Positions 22,567 to 31,765 of a stretch of 64,000 nt of DNA are shown one piece after another; position 1 is the stretch's first letter; the number at the start of each line of letters is the position of its first letter. The stretch is from Ceratotherium simum simum. Its lineage: Eukaryota; Chordata; Mammalia; Perissodactyla; Rhinocerotidae. Under the pieces are notes generated by a model. It made no database searches and was not told the origin of the DNA. It saw only the letters and a program-made list of their open reading frames with translations. The stretch is taken from positions 4,014,974-4,078,973 of the forward strand of contig NW_004454166.1 of the NCBI RefSeq assembly GCF_000283155.1, written 5' to 3'. The position numbers and the translations under genes are program-made.

Positions 22567-22960
22567 AGAGCGTGACGTGGGCAACCCCCACAAATAGACC
22601 TTCTGTTAAAAATAGCCTTTGTCTAAACGTGGAAAGGGGGTAAATATAGTAGCGGTTTCGGCTTACTACGGAGCCGCCCCAGCTCCAAGTAACAGAGGCT
22701 TATTATAGGACGCGTGCGTCAGCAGCGGCGAGGAGGGCGGGCGGGCACACACGCCAGGGCTGCGGGGACAGTACCCACCGCCCGCGGGGTCGGCGGCCGC
22801 GCCTCCCTCCCGTGCAGCGGGACAGCGCATTGCTCTGAAATGCTCTCACAGGACTCCGCTGGGGTGGGAAGGAAGGAGGGCAGGAAGGAATGGTTGTGCT
22901 GACGAGGATCCGAGGCGAATCGTCCTGGAAATGCGGCTCATTTTCACGCGGAGTTTCACC
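22567..22960. promoter_or_regulatory. Candidate regulatory island: MEF2-like cluster plus CpG-rich core
   Basis: The stretch 22655-22835 is packed with CpGs (roughly 25 counted by eye), unlike the rest of the window, and includes 'ggtcggcggccgcgcc'. Just upstream are three A/T-rich MEF2-like sites: TTAAAAATAG (22606-22615, fits YTAWWWWTAR), TAAATATAG (22641-22649, nine-base core) and CTTATTATAG (22699-22708, one mismatch). A TGACGTGG bZIP/ATF-like site is at 22573-22580 and a TGCGTCAGCA Maf/AP-1-like site at 22715-22724. No TATA box or coding exon is evident. It could be a small CpG-island promoter of an unannotated transcript or an enhancer. Motif matches alone do not show activity. Confidence 0.4.
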
Positions 22961-23452
22961 CAGCTGGCCGTGCTGTGCCCAGCAGGCTGCTTGCTCCTGG
23001 ACGCTGCAGGAAGTTTTCAAAGGAACCCTCTGGAACGACCAGCCTGTAGACAAACCAGTCCTCAGCCCTGAGTGCAGGGGACAAACCCCCTAGAAACCTG
23101 TGGAAAGTGCCAGAAAGGAGTTTGATTCAAGTCTGTAAAACAAAGGCTCTGGGTTTTGTCTCTGTGTCTCGGGCATCTTAGTAGGTGTGCGCCGCGTGGT
23201 GGCTGGGTGACTGAGTTGGACAGCTGGGTGTGGCTCAGGGTGCCGCTTTCCTAGTCTAGACAGAACTGTCCTGTGGGAAGCTCATTGCTCTCCGTTCTCT
23301 TGACACAGATGCACAAGGGGTGAACGCCCATGTGGGTGCTAAGACCTGCTCTGTGTGTCTCCCATCCAACCCCTTAGGGGGCCCTCCTTATCCTCCTGGT
23401 CTGTCACCCTTTAACCCGGGTCATCTCTCCATCCTGCTCAGCACATGTTCGT
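22961..23452. other. No gene seen; unassigned DNA
   Basis: Flank of the CpG-rich segment, with CpG density falling quickly. Nothing recognised. Confidence 0.5.
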
Positions 23453-23524
23453 GTGTATATCACATACACACACAGACAGTCCAACACACACACACAGACC
23501 CTCCGGCACACATACACAAACCCC
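23453..23524. repeat. Degenerate CA-rich simple repeat
   Basis: Three CA runs separated by short non-repeat words (cagacagtcc, gaccctccgg). Confidence 0.85.
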
Positions 23525-23639
23525 AACATTCAGTCAGAAGGCTGAGGCCCCTTTCCGGCGATAGCCCCCACACTTGTGTCATCCCCACTCTGGCCCCTTG
23601 CTCCTGATGCCCCTCCGTTCACCCTGCTCTAACCCTCTG

Positions 23640-24566
23640 GCTCCTTCTTTTCATCCCTAACCTTGAGCTTGCCCCTTGGATCTCAGACAGACCTGGCTCC
23701 TCCAGGTGGATCTTGAACTTCTTCTCCTTAGACGTGATTGGGGCTTACTCTCTGGTGCTACCCAGTGGAGTCAGCCTGGGTGGCCACCCCCCTGGTTTAG
23801 CTCTTGCCCCAGGACTGATGCTCTTATCATCTCTCACCTACACCACTACTCAAGACTGGTCCCGTCCCTCTAGCCTCTCCCCAACATCATCCAAACTGCC
23901 CTGGAATCCACCTTTCCAAAGTGCATGCCCAGCGGTGTCACTGCCCCATTCAAAATGCCAGCAGTGGCTCCCCAGGGCCTATAGGACAAGTCCACCCCTT
24001 GTAAGGCCTTGACCTGCCCCCCATCTGCTTTTCCAGCTGTGTCTCCCGCTACCCTACACCATACAGTCCACCCACAGGCTCTGGAGATGAGCTCTTGTCC
24101 CCTGGGCATATCTCCCATTCATGCCTCTGCCAGGTACCAGGCCATTTCCTTAGGCTGCCATGCTTCTCCTCCAAATCTCTGCACATCAAAATCCTACCCA
24201 CCCTTCAAAGCTTCAGCTCCAGAAGTCCACCCACCTCTTCCATGAAGACTTCCTGGATTTTTCCTCCCACAACCACCACCCCCTTTTTCACTCCTACCCC
24301 AAATTCTAAGTTATTTTTGAATAATTAAGTGGAAAATGAATCAAGTCTTAGTCTGGATGTCTGGATGAAGTGTCCTCCTGTGTGCCCCAACAGAGCCCGT
24401 ATGTCCCTCTCCCAGAAGGCTTCTCACTCTGTGTTGGAGCTGTCAGTTTACCCGTGGGTCTCCCCCACTGGACTATGACTCTCTCAGGGCAGGGTCTGGA
24501 TGGCCTTGTTCACACCGTGTCCCCAACGCCTAGCACAGAGCCTGGCTTGGTACACTAAGTGAAACG
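23640..24566 (+). mobile_element. Long L2 LINE 3' segment
   Basis: About 0.9 kb of sense L2, the longest sense L2 stretch here. In order: 'atgccagcagtggctcccca', 'gtaaggccttgacctgcccc', 'catcaaaatcctacccaccc', 'cctcttccatgaagacttcc', 'gactatgactctctcagggc' and the terminal 'ccccaacgcctagcacagag'. Frames through it are broken by stops. It is a fossil of the L2 ORF2 end and 3' UTR. Confidence 0.85.
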
Positions 24567-24587
24567 AGCCTCCAGGACGCTCTACTT

Positions 24588-24950
24588 CGGTTATGGATGG
24601 AATGTTTGTGTCCCCTGCTAATTCAAATGTTGAAACCTGACTCCCCACAGTGATAGTGTTTGGAGATGGAGCCTTTGGGAGGTGATTATGTCATGAGGGT
24701 GGAGCCCCCAGGGTGGGATTAGCATGCTCAGAAGAGACAGGACAGTTTGCTCTGTGCTCTCTCTCCCCACCACATGAGGACACAGCAAGAAGACGGCAAA
24801 CCTGGAAGCACGTTCTCACGAGAGCCTGAACATGCTGGGACCTCGATCTTGGACTTCTAACCTCTACAACTGTGGGAAATAAATGTCTGTTGTTTAAGCC
24901 ATCCTGTCTGTGGTGTTGATTAAAGGAGCCCAAGCTGACCAAGGCAACTC
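24588..24950 (+). mobile_element. MaLR solo LTR, MST type
   Basis: A solo LTR-like element: 'tggatggaatgtttgtgtcc' at the start, 'cctttgggaggtgattatgt' and 'catgagggtggagccccca' in the middle, and 'gtgggaaataaatgtctgtt' (AATAAA polyadenylation signal) near the end. This order matches MST-type LTRs of the ERVL-MaLR group from memory. No internal retroviral sequence or partner LTR is present. Confidence 0.75.
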
Positions 24951-25054
24951 CTTACCATTTACAGATGTTCCTATCTGTCTCCAGGCTCCTCTACTATTTT
25001 CCACTGACCCCGCCAGTGGCCCCTGATGCAGGTGTGAAGACCACCCACATGCAA

Positions 25055-25290
25055 TCCTGAGATGCTGGGCCTGGAGTCAGAAGAATGGGGTTCGAGTCTC
25101 GCCTAGGCCTCTTCTTAGCTGTCTGCCGTGGAGAAGTCACTTTACCTCTCTGGACAGTTTCTTCGGCTGTGAAAAGGGTAGCAGCACTCGCTGCGTGGAG
25201 TTGTGTGAGGATTGGGAGAGGGGAGCCGCAAGCATCCGACAAACCGCGCTGTGCTCTGCAAACACGGGGGCCTCCACTGCGGCCCTCGCC
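25055..25290 (+). repeat. MIR SINE, near full length
   Basis: Sense MIR: 'ggcctggagtcagaagaatg', 'tcttcttagctgtctgccgt', 'tttacctctctggacagttt', 'gttgtgtgaggattggga'. It retains several CpGs in its 3' half (25185-25310). Confidence 0.75.
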
Positions 25291-25740
25291 CACTTGCGGC
25301 CGTGCTTTGGAAGCCTGCCCAGATGCCAGCTATGTTACTCCAGCTGCCATTCGGGCCCATAAGGATGTCCTAGAAAGTACTTTTGCCACCTCTCTGCGTT
25401 AACAGCTCGAAATCTCCAGACGCTTCTGATTCCCAGGACCCTTTTGAGCACACAATGGTTTTCTTCCTCAAAATTCTTAAAAAGAAAAAAGTCTCGAATG
25501 GTAGTCAGGACTAGCAGAAGTTAGACTCTCATTGTGAACTGAGGAAGGAGGCTGCGAAAGGGAATGGGAAGAAAGTGGATATGCTGATAGCCAGGCTGGT
25601 GCTCTCCCAGGTAAGTCTGCCTGCCCTGGCCCCAAGCGGCCCTCCTGGGCTTGGCTCATCCTGCAGGCTCCCAGGACACAGCAGAACTAACGAACGGCCT
25701 GGAACACCAGGTATCTGGGCAGATAATATCTTCTGCCTAG
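25291..25740. other. No gene seen; unassigned DNA
   Basis: Nothing recognised except a short A-rich tract at 25480-25491. Confidence 0.5.
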
Positions 25741-25741
25741 A

Positions 25742-25957
25742 GAGTTAACACAGTGGAAAGGGCCAGGCTGTGAGTTCAGTGGAGCCCAGCCCCAGTCTCT
25801 GTTCCGCCCCCTTACTAACAAGTCCCCCAATCTCTTAGAGCCTCAGTTCTTCATCTGTAAAATGGGGATCATTTGATGAGAACCAAAATCAAACATGATC
25901 CGTTTATGAAAATCTCGAGCACAGTGTCTGTGCTTGATAAATAGTAATTGAGACTGA
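25742..25957 (+). repeat. MIR SINE, near full length
   Basis: Sense MIR: 'cagtggaaagggccaggctg', 'tctcttagagcctcagttct', 'tcatctgtaaaatggggatc', 'cacagtgtctgtgcttgata' and 'aatagtaattgag'. Confidence 0.8.
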
Positions 25958-26239
25958 TTCTAAATCGATTTCTCCAGACTAGCATTTCATACTGCCAGGA
26001 AACAAGCAAAGAAAAATGATTCAGAAAACTAAAGTGTTGGAGTAGAATGCTTTTTTTAAAAAAAAAACAAACCCACCTCCCAATCAGGACAAAACAGCCT
26101 CCACAAGGCAGGCTGAAAAACTTGCCATGGGAGCAAGGATTTGGGGGAAGGACAAGAAAAGGGGTCTCCCCTGTAGGATCATACTAGAAGAATCAGAGCC
26201 TCAAATTTCTTAGACCCTCCCCCAAAATTGGTGCTGTGG

Positions 26240-26385
26240 CTTATGATATCTATCTAATAGATATATAATTCTTATAATTCTATAGGATTTATGTAGAATT
26301 TATATATAGAATTCTATGGAATTTACAGAATTCTGTGGAATTTGTGTAATTCCATATAATATATATGTAATTCTTACAGCTAGGA
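26240..26385. repeat. AT-rich degenerate tandem/foldback block
   Basis: A 19-bp unit gaattctatggaatttaca (26309-26327) is followed directly by gaattctgtggaatttgtg (26328-26346). Further diverged copies ('tagaatttatata', 'taattccatataa') and short inverted copies surround it. See finding. Confidence 0.7.
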
Positions 26386-26580
26386 TGCAATATATGTTTC
26401 CAGATGGCACACATTAATAGAATTAAATTGGGGGAGTGCTTCTGGAAGCACGTCCCTTCAACAGCCAATGATCTATAATCACTCTATACCTGTCCATGTA
26501 TATTTCCCTTCACTATCTTAATTTTTCTTAAATATGCACACATGTGGTTTCATGCAACAAATGGTCATATGAGTAGGTGT

Positions 26581-26601
26581 GGGTGGGGGGGTGGGGGTGG
26601 G
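26581..26601 (+). repeat. G-rich tract with quadruplex pattern
   Basis: Four or more runs of three or more G separated by single T (gggtggggggg t ggggg t ggg), which satisfies the simple G-quadruplex pattern on the plus strand. Confidence 0.85.
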
Positions 26602-26604
26602 ACA

Positions 26605-26800
26605 AGAGCTTGGACTTTGAAAGAAAACGTTCCTGGTTCAATCCATGGCTCTGCCTTGTATTATCTGAGTGGCGTGTTGGGGGACAACATTTAAGCTGAA
26701 GGGAGAATAATACCTAGACACCTACCTACTTATCTACCTCAAAGGTAGGTGTAAAGATGAGAGATACTTGGGTAAAAGTCTTAGCATAGTGCTAAAGGTA
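26605..26800 (+). repeat. MIR SINE with an inverted repeat in its 3' half
   Basis: 'gagcttggactttgaaagaa', 'ggttcaatccatggctctgc' and 'gtcttagcatagtgctaaag' follow sense MIR order. A perfect 10-bp inverted pair, acacctacct (26718-26727) and aggtaggtgt (26743-26752), lies inside. Confidence 0.65.
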
Positions 26801-26814
26801 TCATTGCATAAATT

Positions 26815-26935
26815 CACACGTACATAAGCATAAATGTAAATGCTCATCCACACATGCAAATATACCCATTCACATACACACACACTGACAAATAATCATG
26901 CATATCTACGCATGTGTGCACTCAAGTATAGAGAG
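26815..26935. repeat. Degenerate CA/CATA simple repeat
   Basis: Repeated 'cacaca', 'cataca' and 'gcata' words with no strict period. Confidence 0.6.
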
Positions 26936-27674
26936 AGACACAGGGCATGTGCACCTTTGCTATATAATTTAATCAAAAGGTGGCAAATAGTGTTTCTCCC
27001 AGAGTTGGGGTCCTGAGACATCATTGAGCCTGAGTTCCTATAACGTTCTAGGTGAGGAGACCATGAGTATGGGGTACTAGGCTCCAAGAGTGGAGGTGTG
27101 GGCTTGAAACCACGCACCTGATGTGGGTGCCCAAGTGAAAGATGTCGGGATAGGGTAGGTGTGGTGGTCGTGAGAATGTGCCTTGCAGACAGGGAGCCAA
27201 ATTGACCAAGGGCCCCAGCTGTTGTGCACTCATATTTGTGTTGAGGCCACACTCCCTATGGGCTGCTCCCAGCCAATCAGTGACTGAATGTGGCAGGGGT
27301 GCTAGGGCACACCTGTCTCCGAGAGACAGGGGCTACTCTGACAGGTGGCTTTGGCTTGAGGACTCCCTGACAGCCTTGCTGAACCTTCCTAGAGCACATG
27401 TCATCCCAGGACACTTCCGCCCAGCCTTCCTCCCCTCCCTCCTGCATTTGGGTCAGACTTGCTTTGGTGTGGTGGCTCTCCCAGCCTCTCCTAACCTCTC
27501 CTGGATCCCACTCCATTTTCTTCAGGTGTTTCCCCAAGTGTTTAATGCTGTCTTGGTATGTGCTTCTAACACCATAGGGGAGTGTGGAATCCCAGGTCAC
27601 AGAGGAGCCTAGGATTAAGAAGTCCTGGGAACCTAGAGAAGAGAGCGCAGCCTTGGTATCCCTGATCATGCGTG
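26936..27674. other. No gene seen; unassigned DNA with a perfect small hairpin
   Basis: Includes CCTGTCTC-cga-GAGACAGG at 27312-27330. Several LTR-like phrases occur but no family could be named. Frames of 118-144 codons on opposite strands overlap one another. Confidence 0.45.
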
Positions 27675-27797
27675 CTGTGCCTCATTTATTCTGCAGTGCT
27701 TATCAGCATTCCTGTAAGGTGAGGAAACCTAGGTCTGGGAAGCTCTACGACTTGCCCAAAAGGATCAGAAAGTAGCAGAGCCTGGTCAGGAACCCAG
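27675..27797 (-). repeat. MIR SINE fragment
   Basis: Antisense MIR: 'cctgtaaggtgaggaaacct', 'gaagctctacgacttgccca', 'agtagcagagcctggtcagg', 'aacccaggcttcctgg'. Confidence 0.75.
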
Positions 27798-27874
27798 GCT
27801 TCCTGGCCCCCCAAGTCCCCCCCTCATTTTGCTCTGCGCTGCCCATGGAGTGCCTTACCGAGAGCTTCCACAAG

Positions 27875-28062
27875 CATGGTATTGTATCCTCAACTTCCCC
27901 CGTGACGAGGCAGCGTGAGTTCACCACCTCCACGGCACAAATGAGAAGCTGGGACCCAGAGATGCGAGTTCACTTGCCCAACATCACTGGGTCAGCAAGT
28001 GACAGGGCAGGAATTAGAACCAAAGTCTCCTGCCTCCCAGCCCAGGGCCAGGTGCCTTTTGT
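27875..28062 (-). repeat. MIR SINE fragment
   Basis: Antisense MIR: 'ggcacaaatgagaagctggg', 'tcacttgcccaacatcactg', 'ggtcagcaagtgacagggca', 'ggaattagaaccaaagtctc'. It lies in the same orientation as the previous MIR, about 80 bases away. Confidence 0.7.
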
Positions 28063-28796
28063 CCCTCCTCCAGCTACTGTAGTCCCTGCAAAAAATCTGG
28101 GAGTTGCCTGCTCCACCTGCCACTCCCCACAAATTCTCATTTCCCCTCTCTTCCCGGGAGCACAAGCCCCAGGGTGACAAGAGCCCGGCTGCACCAGGTA
28201 CACAGCAGCCTGGGTCCCGCCTGGGGGTGTGGGGAGAAGCTCCTGCTCCCCCGTTGGAAACCCGCCCGCTGCGCCTCCTTCCTTCTTGCTTGAAAGTGCT
28301 CTCGAGTTTCTCTGCTCACAATGCATCTCTTTGGAAGCCTGCCCTCCGAGGGTTGCCATGGTGACTGTTTTGGTACAGCATGCTAGAAAAGGCTGAGGCA
28401 CCTGCTGGTCACACCACCAAACTTGTCTCTGAAAAATCAGCAGATGGCATTTGTCAGAAATTCCTACTTCTTGATTAATTTGGGAAAAAGAAGAGTGTGT
28501 GGTGGTGCTGATATCCTTTAACCTGGACTGGCTGTGTCAGATGTGAAATTGTTGTGCACAAACCCGTGAGCTTCCTCCGAAGTGCTGGGGCGTTTAGTGT
28601 TCCCCGAGAGGCTAAGTAGTTTGGTGACTTGACTTCTAGTAGATGAAAACGAGAAGAAGAGCATGACGTCGCTTTCCTATTAAGAGGGCTTGGAGTTTCA
28701 GGGCCAGTTCTGGAAAAGGCCCATACCTCACTTCTAGTAACTTCCACGAATTCTTAAACGTGCCTCAGATTGGGTCCGGCTTTTAATTAGCATGAA
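28063..28796. other. No gene seen; unassigned DNA
   Basis: Several frames on both strands at 28104-28364 overlap and are not protein-like. A CTCF-like word (TCAGCAGATGGCATT) at 28437-28451 is weak. Confidence 0.5.
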
Positions 28797-28985
28797 GTGA
28801 AAAAATCCAGAGTTTGATTCGAATCCCAGCTCTGACACCTATTAATTGTGTGACTTTAGACCAGTCCCTCAGCCCATCTAAACCTGTTTCCCCATCTATA
28901 AAACAGCGATGATAATGGTATTTATCTCACAAGATTGTAGTGAGGATTAAATGGGATAGTTACTATTATGTTTCTAACTAGAATT
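28797..28985 (+). repeat. MIR SINE, near full length
   Basis: Sense MIR: 'tttgattcgaatcccagctc' (box B-like word inside), 'attgtgtgactttagaccag', 'gtttccccatctataaaaca', 'agtgaggattaaatgggata'. Confidence 0.85.
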
Positions 28986-29659
28986 AAATTTAGGCATGGA
29001 GAGATTGACCAACCCATATGCTCAGATAGATTTTACATATAACCGTGCTCGTGAAAATAAATCAGTTAATTTCACCATCTCAGTCTAAGCAGAGATAGTA
29101 CAGTTAGAGCAACATAAAAACCCCCAAAACTTCTGGGTTCGTGTTGTACAGTGCGTCTCTGACTTAGTTGGTATCTTGTTCTGCTTTTCTAGGAGCTTGT
29201 TCTCCCATCTCTCACATCCTGGCTTTCACAAGCCCTTTTCACGGTTTGCAATACTGTTTGTTCCCAGTGGTACTTAGCAAACTTTGACTGTAGATGTGAG
29301 CTGCTTCCCTAAGCCTACATTGGCTACCACCTCTTAATTCTGGGCTCGGTGCTTTCAAGAGTCTTCCGCAGAACCAGTTATGCAGTTTTCCACCCTTCTT
29401 TCACCTATTGGTTCTCTACAGAGAATGAGCCTCCAATTCCCCACTGGCAATTTGTTCTACAATGAGGCTTGGTAAATTAGGGCTGGCAAAATCTGGGCAA
29501 CCACTCCTCCTCCTGTGGCCATGACAGACATTGCTAATCAATTACAGCAGTCTTCCCACTGAGCCCAGAAGGGCAGAGGAACCTTCCTGAAGACAGTGCT
29601 GAAGGCAGCCACTGCTAATTCATCAGAGTTAGCACAGCAAAGGAAATGAAATCTGTTTG
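28986..29659. other. No gene seen; unassigned DNA
   Basis: Moderately AT-rich. Nothing recognised. Confidence 0.5.
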
Positions 29660-29808
29660 TTATCCTGGTGTAGAGGAAAGAACCCTAGAATAGAAAGCAG
29701 GAAAGCTCGTGCTAATCCCAGTTCTGCCTTTAACTAGCCATGTGAAATTGGACTAATCATTTCCTTCTCTGAGGCTCAGTTTCCGTGTTTGAAATGAGCT
29801 GAATAAAA
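29660..29808 (+). repeat. MIR SINE, split by an ERE
   Basis: Sense MIR head and core ('tggtgtagaggaaagaaccc', 'cagttctgcctttaactagc', 'tctgaggctcagtttccgtg'). The sequence resumes beyond the ERE with 'tgatttctaattcctcttag', plausibly the same element's 3' part. Confidence 0.7.
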
Positions 29809-29821
29809 AAAAGAAAGAAAA

Positions 29822-30078
29822 GGGGCTGGCCTGGTGGCGTAGCGGTTAAGTTCACTCCCTCTGCTTCAGCGACCCGGGGTTCGCAGGTTCAGATCCCAGG
29901 TGCAGACCTACGCACTGCTCATCAAGCCATGCTGTGGCGGCGTCCCATATAAAGTAGAGGAAGATGGGCACAGATGTTAGCCCAGGGCCAGTCTTCCTCA
30001 GCAAAAAAGAGGAGGATTGGCAACAGATGTTAGCTCGGGGCCAATCTTCCTCACAAAAAAAACAAGAAAGAAAGAAAG
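29822..30078 (+). mobile_element. ERE1-type tRNA-derived SINE
   Basis: Starts ggggctggcctggtggcgta and ends in an A-rich tail that grades into (GAAA)n. A-box-like TGGCGTAGCGG is at 29835-29845 and B-box-like GGTTCAGATCC (one mismatch) at 29886-29896, as expected for an RNA polymerase III promoter. The body 'atataaagtagaggaagatg' and a duplicated 'cagatgttagc...ggccagtcttcctca' tail module are typical of the horse-lineage ERE. Target duplication is A-rich (around aagaaagaaa) and cannot be bounded exactly. The element sits inside a MIR. Confidence 0.92.
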
Positions 30079-30299
30079 GAAGGAGGTGAATGATTTCTAA
30101 TTCCTCTTAGCTCTAAAAGTCTCCATACTCTCCATCCACCCCTACCACATACGCACACTTTCCCATCAGGTGGGCTCCCAACACACAATCCAGGCTCTGA
30201 TCTGTTCCTTTCCTGGGCCTTGTCCAAATGATCAGATTTTATCAAACATCCTGCAGTGGCCGAGTGCTAAATAAAACATTCTCAGATGCTTAGAATTAA

Positions 30300-30440
30300 C
30301 CAAATTATTGCATTTCCGAGCTGGAAGTCACCTCAGAGCACAATGAGCTGCATCTTCCATGTTAAAGATGAGGAAACTAGAACAAGAGAGGGTCAGTGAC
30401 TTTCCTGAGGTCACTCAGCAAGTTAACAAGTTGATCTGGT
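30300..30440 (-). repeat. MIR/MIR3-like fragment
   Basis: 'gagctggaagtcacctcaga' then 'ttaaagatgaggaaactaga' and 'ctttcctgaggtcactcagc' follow antisense order of a MIR3-type core. Confidence 0.55.
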
Positions 30441-30689
30441 TTCCATTTGGAGATCAGTCAGGTCTGAGACCAGATCTGCCCCTCAGTCATGTGACCTGGG
30501 CTCCACCACTCGGATGTGCCCATGGAAGACTTCAGTTCAGAAGCGGAACAGGAGGAAGGGGGGCTGCTCAGAATCCCCCCTTTGGCCAGAGACGCTTTGG
30601 AGGTGTGCAGCCTCAGGGGTGTCAGAGCCTGAGGTTCTGGGGTTCCATGCTCAGTGTGTTTGGTGAAAGCCATGGTGTCTAGGCCCCCG

Positions 30690-30895
30690 AGTGTTGCCCG
30701 TGGGGGGTCTTCAAAGGTGTAATCTCCCTTCCTGGTTTGGGCATTTTTCTGGCTGGCTACCTTTATGCTATCCTCTTTGGCTGTCCTGGAGATTCTGTGA
30801 ATAATCTAATATTCTTTAATAAATTCTCCTTTCACTGAAATAAGCTAGGGGGTTCTGTTGCTTATACCAAAAGTCCTGACTGGCACACCAACCTC
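30690..30895 (+). repeat. Possible LTR 3' end
   Basis: 'tttaataaattctcctttca' followed by 'ctgaaataagctagggggtt' looks like the polyadenylation region of an old LTR. The 5' part was not found, so the class is uncertain. Confidence 0.35.
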
Positions 30896-31160
30896 TGAAA
30901 GGAAAGGAAGTTCTGAATATAAATGCCACTTCACAGACACTTGTGAATCCTCTCTCTTCTCCTCCACCCTCTTGCCTTTCCTCTGTCATGCCTGTCAAAC
31001 TCGTCAAGACAGCGCCCTGAAGCATTGTGGGACCTGTGAAAAGGGATATGTTGGATCTAAACTCCCACAAAATGACTCTGATTGTTTGAAAGCCTTACAC
31101 AGAGGCACTGTTCCTCAATGGAGAGGTAAGAATCCCAAGAATTTGTGAAAGCTGCAGTGG

Positions 31161-31194
31161 CATGTGTGTGTGTGTGTGCGCGCACGCACATGTC
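31161..31194. repeat. Alternating purine-pyrimidine tract, (TG)n then GCGCGCACGCACA
   Basis: From 31161 to 31194 purines and pyrimidines alternate without a break, with a GCGCGC centre and near-palindromic ends (catgtg...cacatg). See finding on Z-DNA. Confidence 0.9.
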
Positions 31195-31576
31195 CCTTTC
31201 ATGTCCCTTCCATCTGCCCCATTCTAGAGTTGAAAATAGCAGCAGGACTAATGTAGCAGCATTTTCACTGGCTCATGTATGAACTGATAAGAGCTGAACC
31301 CCAGGTGGACTGTCCTGCTCTTTCCCTAGAGCCCCTCTTGGAAAGATTTGTGCTTTTCAGCAAGAGGTGCCTACAGATTGATTTGCTTGGAAGGACCTTC
31401 CATTCAATGACAAAACAATTACAGAAATCCAAAAACAAACAAAAAAGGGCAGAAGGGGAAATAAAGAACAGTGTAGCAAAGGAGAGTTTCATAATGTCTG
31501 GAATGAGTTCTCCTTACCCAAACTCCACAATGGCAATTATTCATACGACTCTTTTGGCCATGAATCCTGACAGGCA
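31195..31576. other. No gene seen; unassigned DNA
   Basis: Includes a 112-codon plus-strand frame (31275-31613) overlapping an antisense one. No domain. A-rich tract at 31428-31446. Confidence 0.45.
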
Positions 31577-31579
31577 GGG

Positions 31580-31708
31580 GGTGGTAGTGGATGGAGCGTG
31601 GACTCAGACCTGAGTTCAAGCGCAAACTCTGACATCCATCAGGTGTGTGACCTGGGGCCATTTGGGCAAATTCTCTAAGTTCTCTGAGCCTCGGTTCCCT
31701 TTATTTTA
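31580..31708 (+). repeat. MIR SINE, 5' two-thirds
   Basis: 'gtggatggagcgtggactca', 'ggtgtgtgacctggggccat' and 'gttctctgagcctcggttcc' follow sense MIR order. It is cut by the simple repeat that follows. Confidence 0.75.
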
Positions 31709-31712
31709 TGTA

Positions 31713-31764
31713 TTGTGTGTGTGTATATGTATATATGTGTGTGTATATATATATATATATATTT
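31713..31764. repeat. (TG)n(TA)n microsatellite
   Basis: TG run, then mixed TA/TG, then about nine TA units. It directly abuts the left end of a Tigger element. TA is the Tigger target dinucleotide. Confidence 0.95.
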
Positions 31765-31765
31765 A

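Noticed and set aside
23453..23524. CRISPR-like spaced repeats
   Set aside because: The recurring CA words are an interrupted microsatellite, not direct repeats with unique spacers. CRISPR arrays are not expected in a mammalian genome.
24588..24950. Possible retrovirus-like provirus around the MST and MLT1 LTRs
   Set aside because: All three LTRs are solo. No gag, pol or env-like frame and no paired LTR was seen, and MaLR elements are old non-coding fossils.
29822..30078. tRNA gene suggested by A-box and B-box
   Set aside because: The boxes belong to the tRNA-derived head of the ERE SINE. A cloverleaf with the right stems is not kept and a SINE body and poly-A tail follow.
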